From Phycisphaerae bacterium (GTDB lineage: Bacteria; Planctomycetota; Phycisphaerae; UBA1845), in the NCBI GenBank assembly GCA_029260155.1, contig JAJDDU010000422.1:1-16502 (forward strand): 16,502 bases of DNA. The letters run 5' to 3'. Positions 15,901-16,502 of the stretch are shown piece by piece. The translations under genes were made by a program, and so were the position numbers. Every line of letters starts with the position of its first letter. Position 1 is the stretch's first letter. The notes below the pieces were generated by a model, which did no database searches, was not told the DNA's origin, and was given only the letters and a program-made list of their open reading frames with translations.

Positions 15901-16087
15901 AGTCCCTGTTGCCACCGAAGGGTTCGTGGCTGGACGTTTGGTATGTGCGGACGGACGGTCTCAATTCGCCGATGCGGTCGAACTGCTCCCACGCCTGGAG
16001 ACCCACCGGCGGTATTCCCCAAGCCGTGCTGGTCGTCGCCAGAGCGCCGACCACCCACAATCTGCACCCCATTTTTCGCGATCGCAA
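12965..16087 (-). CDS. Large secreted DUF2961/GH172-type protein with inserted beta-sandwich repeats and C-terminal anchor
   Basis: 1040 residues from a TTG at 16087; an ATG at 16072 is an alternative but leaves a weaker signal-peptide n-region (the TTG form starts MRSRKMGCRLWVVGALATTS). The DUF2961 signature appears in two parts: residues about 50-190 (GPGCIYRIW, TLGDFFSG) and about 565-830 (VPLGGFFG, YCWFPMPF, GYLEGDE, YGTGSEDFYNGGFYF). DUF2961 is now GH172, active on fructofuranose- or arabinofuranose-type sugars. Glu685 (YLEGDE) and Glu706 (GTGSED) are 21 residues apart, the spacing I recall for the catalytic pair of the characterised difructose dianhydride enzyme. Three related beta-sandwich modules are added, two of them inside the catalytic domain. 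An acidic Asn/Asp/Pro linker and a Cys-type sorting tail end the protein. It is the first gene of the three-gene surface operon and looks catalytically intact. Confidence 0.85.
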   Translation of the reverse strand: MRSRKMGCRLWVVGALATTSTAWGIPPVGLQAWEQFDRIGELRPSVRTYQTSSHEPFGGNRDSAQFLETTGAEHVLLDVRGPGCIYRIWMTGIDLNAMIRIYFDEATTPTVEMTLGDFFSGVTAPFLRPLVGDDEYSSGGFVCYLPIQFEAGCRVTTESPGQFYNITYQKHADATGLTSFTGTEDDRAAAATWEQYGRDPKADSGAEVHDGSETIAPGESLTLAEIEGPASIQQIELTIPGMNATAAEPVWDDGRAHQGYSQFEAAIDPDNNGVRLTRRLDYGISDQEAAIFVDGELAGTWLTPGSAAGWLDDSFEIPAALTTRKSEVTVTVAFIDSAFDWNESHYWIDSIVAGQARRTDEVDVGDPADEADHSYGITDQTWEGSRTLFYPSDDVATDEGYSTRDWVEFEVAIDPDNIGVSLSRRVDYTTADQRGSMFVDGQPAGEWATEGLVDSFFFDDVFEIPPELTAGKSKITVGINAMGRSSPWTEFRYGAFSKIQDVLINTDIVDVGNSESEAAHNYYIDQPTVLAERTFPLYQPPDPAVVDILMNSRIVATWDDAIRPQINVPLGGFFGSQFGPKRIKGLPVGMDGDRMYCWFPMPFADNARITLVNDSDHAIDDLSYRVAYSPRAQSDLNGVAHFHAKHNEAQPAEPGRDYVILDETGAGHLVGVVHSMRGPSLGYLEGDERVHIDGNLTPALYGTGSEDFYNGGFYFNRGRFSLPTHGNPTMEGTPIATDMYRFLVGDVIPFTTSIKVGMQHGGNNDTNDTGISSIAFYYKRRQPLAALTDELDVGEATSEAEHNYTHAGSVWHGRLNDEYEGDDDDIAISDDGRRFGATPDAGSDFTVAIDPCNTGVLLRRRMNYFYPRQEAEVYVDGELAGIWYDAGNNITHRFRDSEFMIPASLTQAKSNISLEIRNVSPTARWTEYRYWVYTMFPESDVLPKSESHNDIAGCARAVDPPPNNNDELDEEPPTADNEADIANLNDNADAVQPDASAPRLPTCGQGVLPFGAIAMLLCSVGAKLGDNRVSGPRKKNTRRT
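12968..13081 (-). other. C-terminal sorting/anchor signal of the GH172-like protein (Cys, hydrophobic helix, basic tail)
   Basis: Residues 1003-1040 begin CGQGVLPFGAIAMLLCSVG and end in PRKKNTRRT. A Cys-Gly motif, a hydrophobic stretch and a basic tail is the tripartite layout of MYXO-CTERM and related exosortase/rhombosortase-type signals. It follows an acidic Asn/Asp/Pro-rich linker. The exact class is not recognised. Confidence 0.55.
13280..15345 (-). repeat. Three related beta-sandwich modules within the GH172-like protein
   Basis: Modules of about 110-140 residues lie at about 15345-15030, 15012-14590 and 13725-13280. All share F-x-V/A-A-I-D-P-x-N-x-G-V-x-L-x-R-R, then F/Y-V-D-G-x-x-A-G-x-W, then F-x-I-P-x-x-L-T-x-x-K-S and a W-x-E-x-x-Y-W/G ending. 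A leading tag V-D-V-G-x-x-x-x-E-A-x-H-x-Y occurs three times; one copy (about 14555) introduces the second catalytic half rather than a sandwich. Confidence 0.8.
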
Positions 16088-16097
16088 TCTGCACCCC
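16058..16097 (-). repeat. 13-bp direct repeat at the start of the GH172-like gene
   Basis: GGGGTGCAGATTG (minus strand) occurs at 16097-16085 and again at 16070-16058, 27 nt apart and in the same frame, so both copies encode Gly-Cys-Arg-Leu. The first copy contains the TTG start and the second follows the alternative ATG, which makes the true start ambiguous. Confidence 0.6.
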
Positions 16098-16316
16098 CAC
16101 GGGATCTGATCTGGTGGAATGACCCGGATCCCGCCACCCGTTCGCCTGAATACTCAAGAGGATTCGCCAGCCCACGAAGGAATCTACCCAATCCTAGGCG
16201 TGGGCTCAACCGCAGGATCGTGAAAATCGCCGATTGGGACGACCTCTGAGGGCAGCTGAAAATCAAATATCGCACCGGCACTGTAATCGTGATTGTGTGG
16301 TCGGGGTGTGATTTTG

Positions 16317-16346
16317 TTGGTAACGGCGCCGTGTTTTTGGTAGAAA
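16317..16346 (+). promoter_or_regulatory. Possible promoter for the right-edge gene
   Basis: TTGGTA (16317-16322) and TAGAAA (16341-16346) with an 18-nt spacer. The spacer contains the perfect palindrome ACGGCGCCGT (16323-16332), a possible operator. Both boxes are imperfect. Confidence 0.3.
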
Positions 16347-16380
16347 AGGTGACGGAGAATCCGGGAATCCACTAGGAGCA

Positions 16381-16439
16381 GTCCGCGTGGGTCTCCGGGG
16401 GGCTGTGCGTCAGCCCCGCGCGGACGGGTTCCGTCCGCG
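16381..16439 (+). promoter_or_regulatory. Structured leader RNA with two hairpins and alternative pairing
   Basis: GGGGCTG (16399-16405) pairs with CAGCCCC (16411-16417). CGCGGACGG (16419-16427) pairs perfectly with CCGTCCGCG (16431-16439) over a 3-nt loop. GTCCGCG also occurs upstream at 16381-16387 and can pair with the same CGCGGAC (16419-16425), enclosing the first hairpin. The two arrangements exclude each other. The element ends about 20 nt before the ribosome site of the next gene. It matches no riboswitch class I know. Confidence 0.45.
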
Positions 16440-16470
16440 ATGCTGCAAAGGGGAGAGAAGGAGAGAGCAA

Positions 16471-16502
16471 GTGCAATTCAGGAATGTGCTGTTGCTTTGC
16501 GT
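16471..16502 (+). CDS. Start of a probable exported protein (partial)
   Basis: A GTG at 16471 follows AAGGAG (16458-16463) by 7 nt. The ten complete codons read MQFRNVLLLC, a basic residue followed by a hydrophobic run as at the start of a signal peptide or membrane helix. The rest lies beyond the window, so no function can be given. Transcription is divergent from the surface-glycan operon, and the gene lies behind the structured leader at 16381-16439. Confidence 0.5.
   Translation, partial: MQFRNVLLLC

Larger units (their letters stand above)
16088..16470. other. Divergent intergenic region, 383 bp
   Basis: It separates the minus-strand surface operon from the plus-strand gene at the right edge. 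I see a weak plus-strand promoter (16317-16346) and two hairpins (16381-16439). I found no convincing minus-strand promoter for the surface operon here. A 62-codon minus frame (16372-16184) has no ribosome site and is not called. Confidence 0.6.

Noticed and set aside
16184..16372. 62-codon minus-strand frame upstream of the GH172-like gene
   Set aside because: GTG start without a ribosome site, no recognisable domain, lies in a regulatory spacer.

Overview
The window is high-GC bacterial DNA with compact operons and frequent GTG/TTG starts. Large secreted carbohydrate-active proteins carry a dockerin-like calcium motif, PD40 propeller repeats, a DUF2961/GH172 domain and a Cys-type C-terminal sorting tail. 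This combination fits Planctomycetota (Phycisphaerae-like) best, but that is inference from gene style, not from a marker gene.

Layout. (1) Minus strand, 1-850: a CPBP intramembrane protease cut by the window edge, preceded by a 37-residue hydrophobic peptide gene whose stop abuts the protease start. (2) Minus strand, 970-3465: an orphan MlaD/MCE-type membrane-anchored protein and a geranylgeranyl-reductase-like flavoprotein, one transcription unit. (3) 3466-4420: a long gene-poor stretch holding the decayed remains of an IS transposase (minus strand) and the promoter region of the next operon. (4) Plus strand, 4421-8106: a four-gene aromatic amino acid catabolic operon: unknown conserved protein, fumarylacetoacetase, 4-hydroxyphenylpyruvate dioxygenase, pterin-4a-carbinolamine dehydratase. 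Homogentisate dioxygenase and maleylacetoacetate isomerase are absent from the window, which makes the unknown first gene interesting. (5) Minus strand, 16087-8134, convergent with the previous operon: three exported proteins in the order GH172-like, GH2-PD40-dockerin-like and GH39-like lipoprotein. (6) At the right edge a divergent plus-strand gene starts behind two strong RNA hairpins that share alternative pairing partners.

The most striking observation is in region 5. The GH172-like protein keeps both expected catalytic glutamates. The GH2-like protein has Ala in place of the acid/base Glu (Gly-Asn-Ala instead of Gly-Asn-Glu). The GH39-like lipoprotein has Ala at the acid/base site (Asn-Ala-Pro) and Gly at the apparent nucleophile site. 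Two adjacent clan GH-A proteins that lost the same catalytic residue beside an intact glycosidase suggest a surface glycan-binding or sensing apparatus built from pseudoenzymes. No rRNA, tRNA or CRISPR array was seen.
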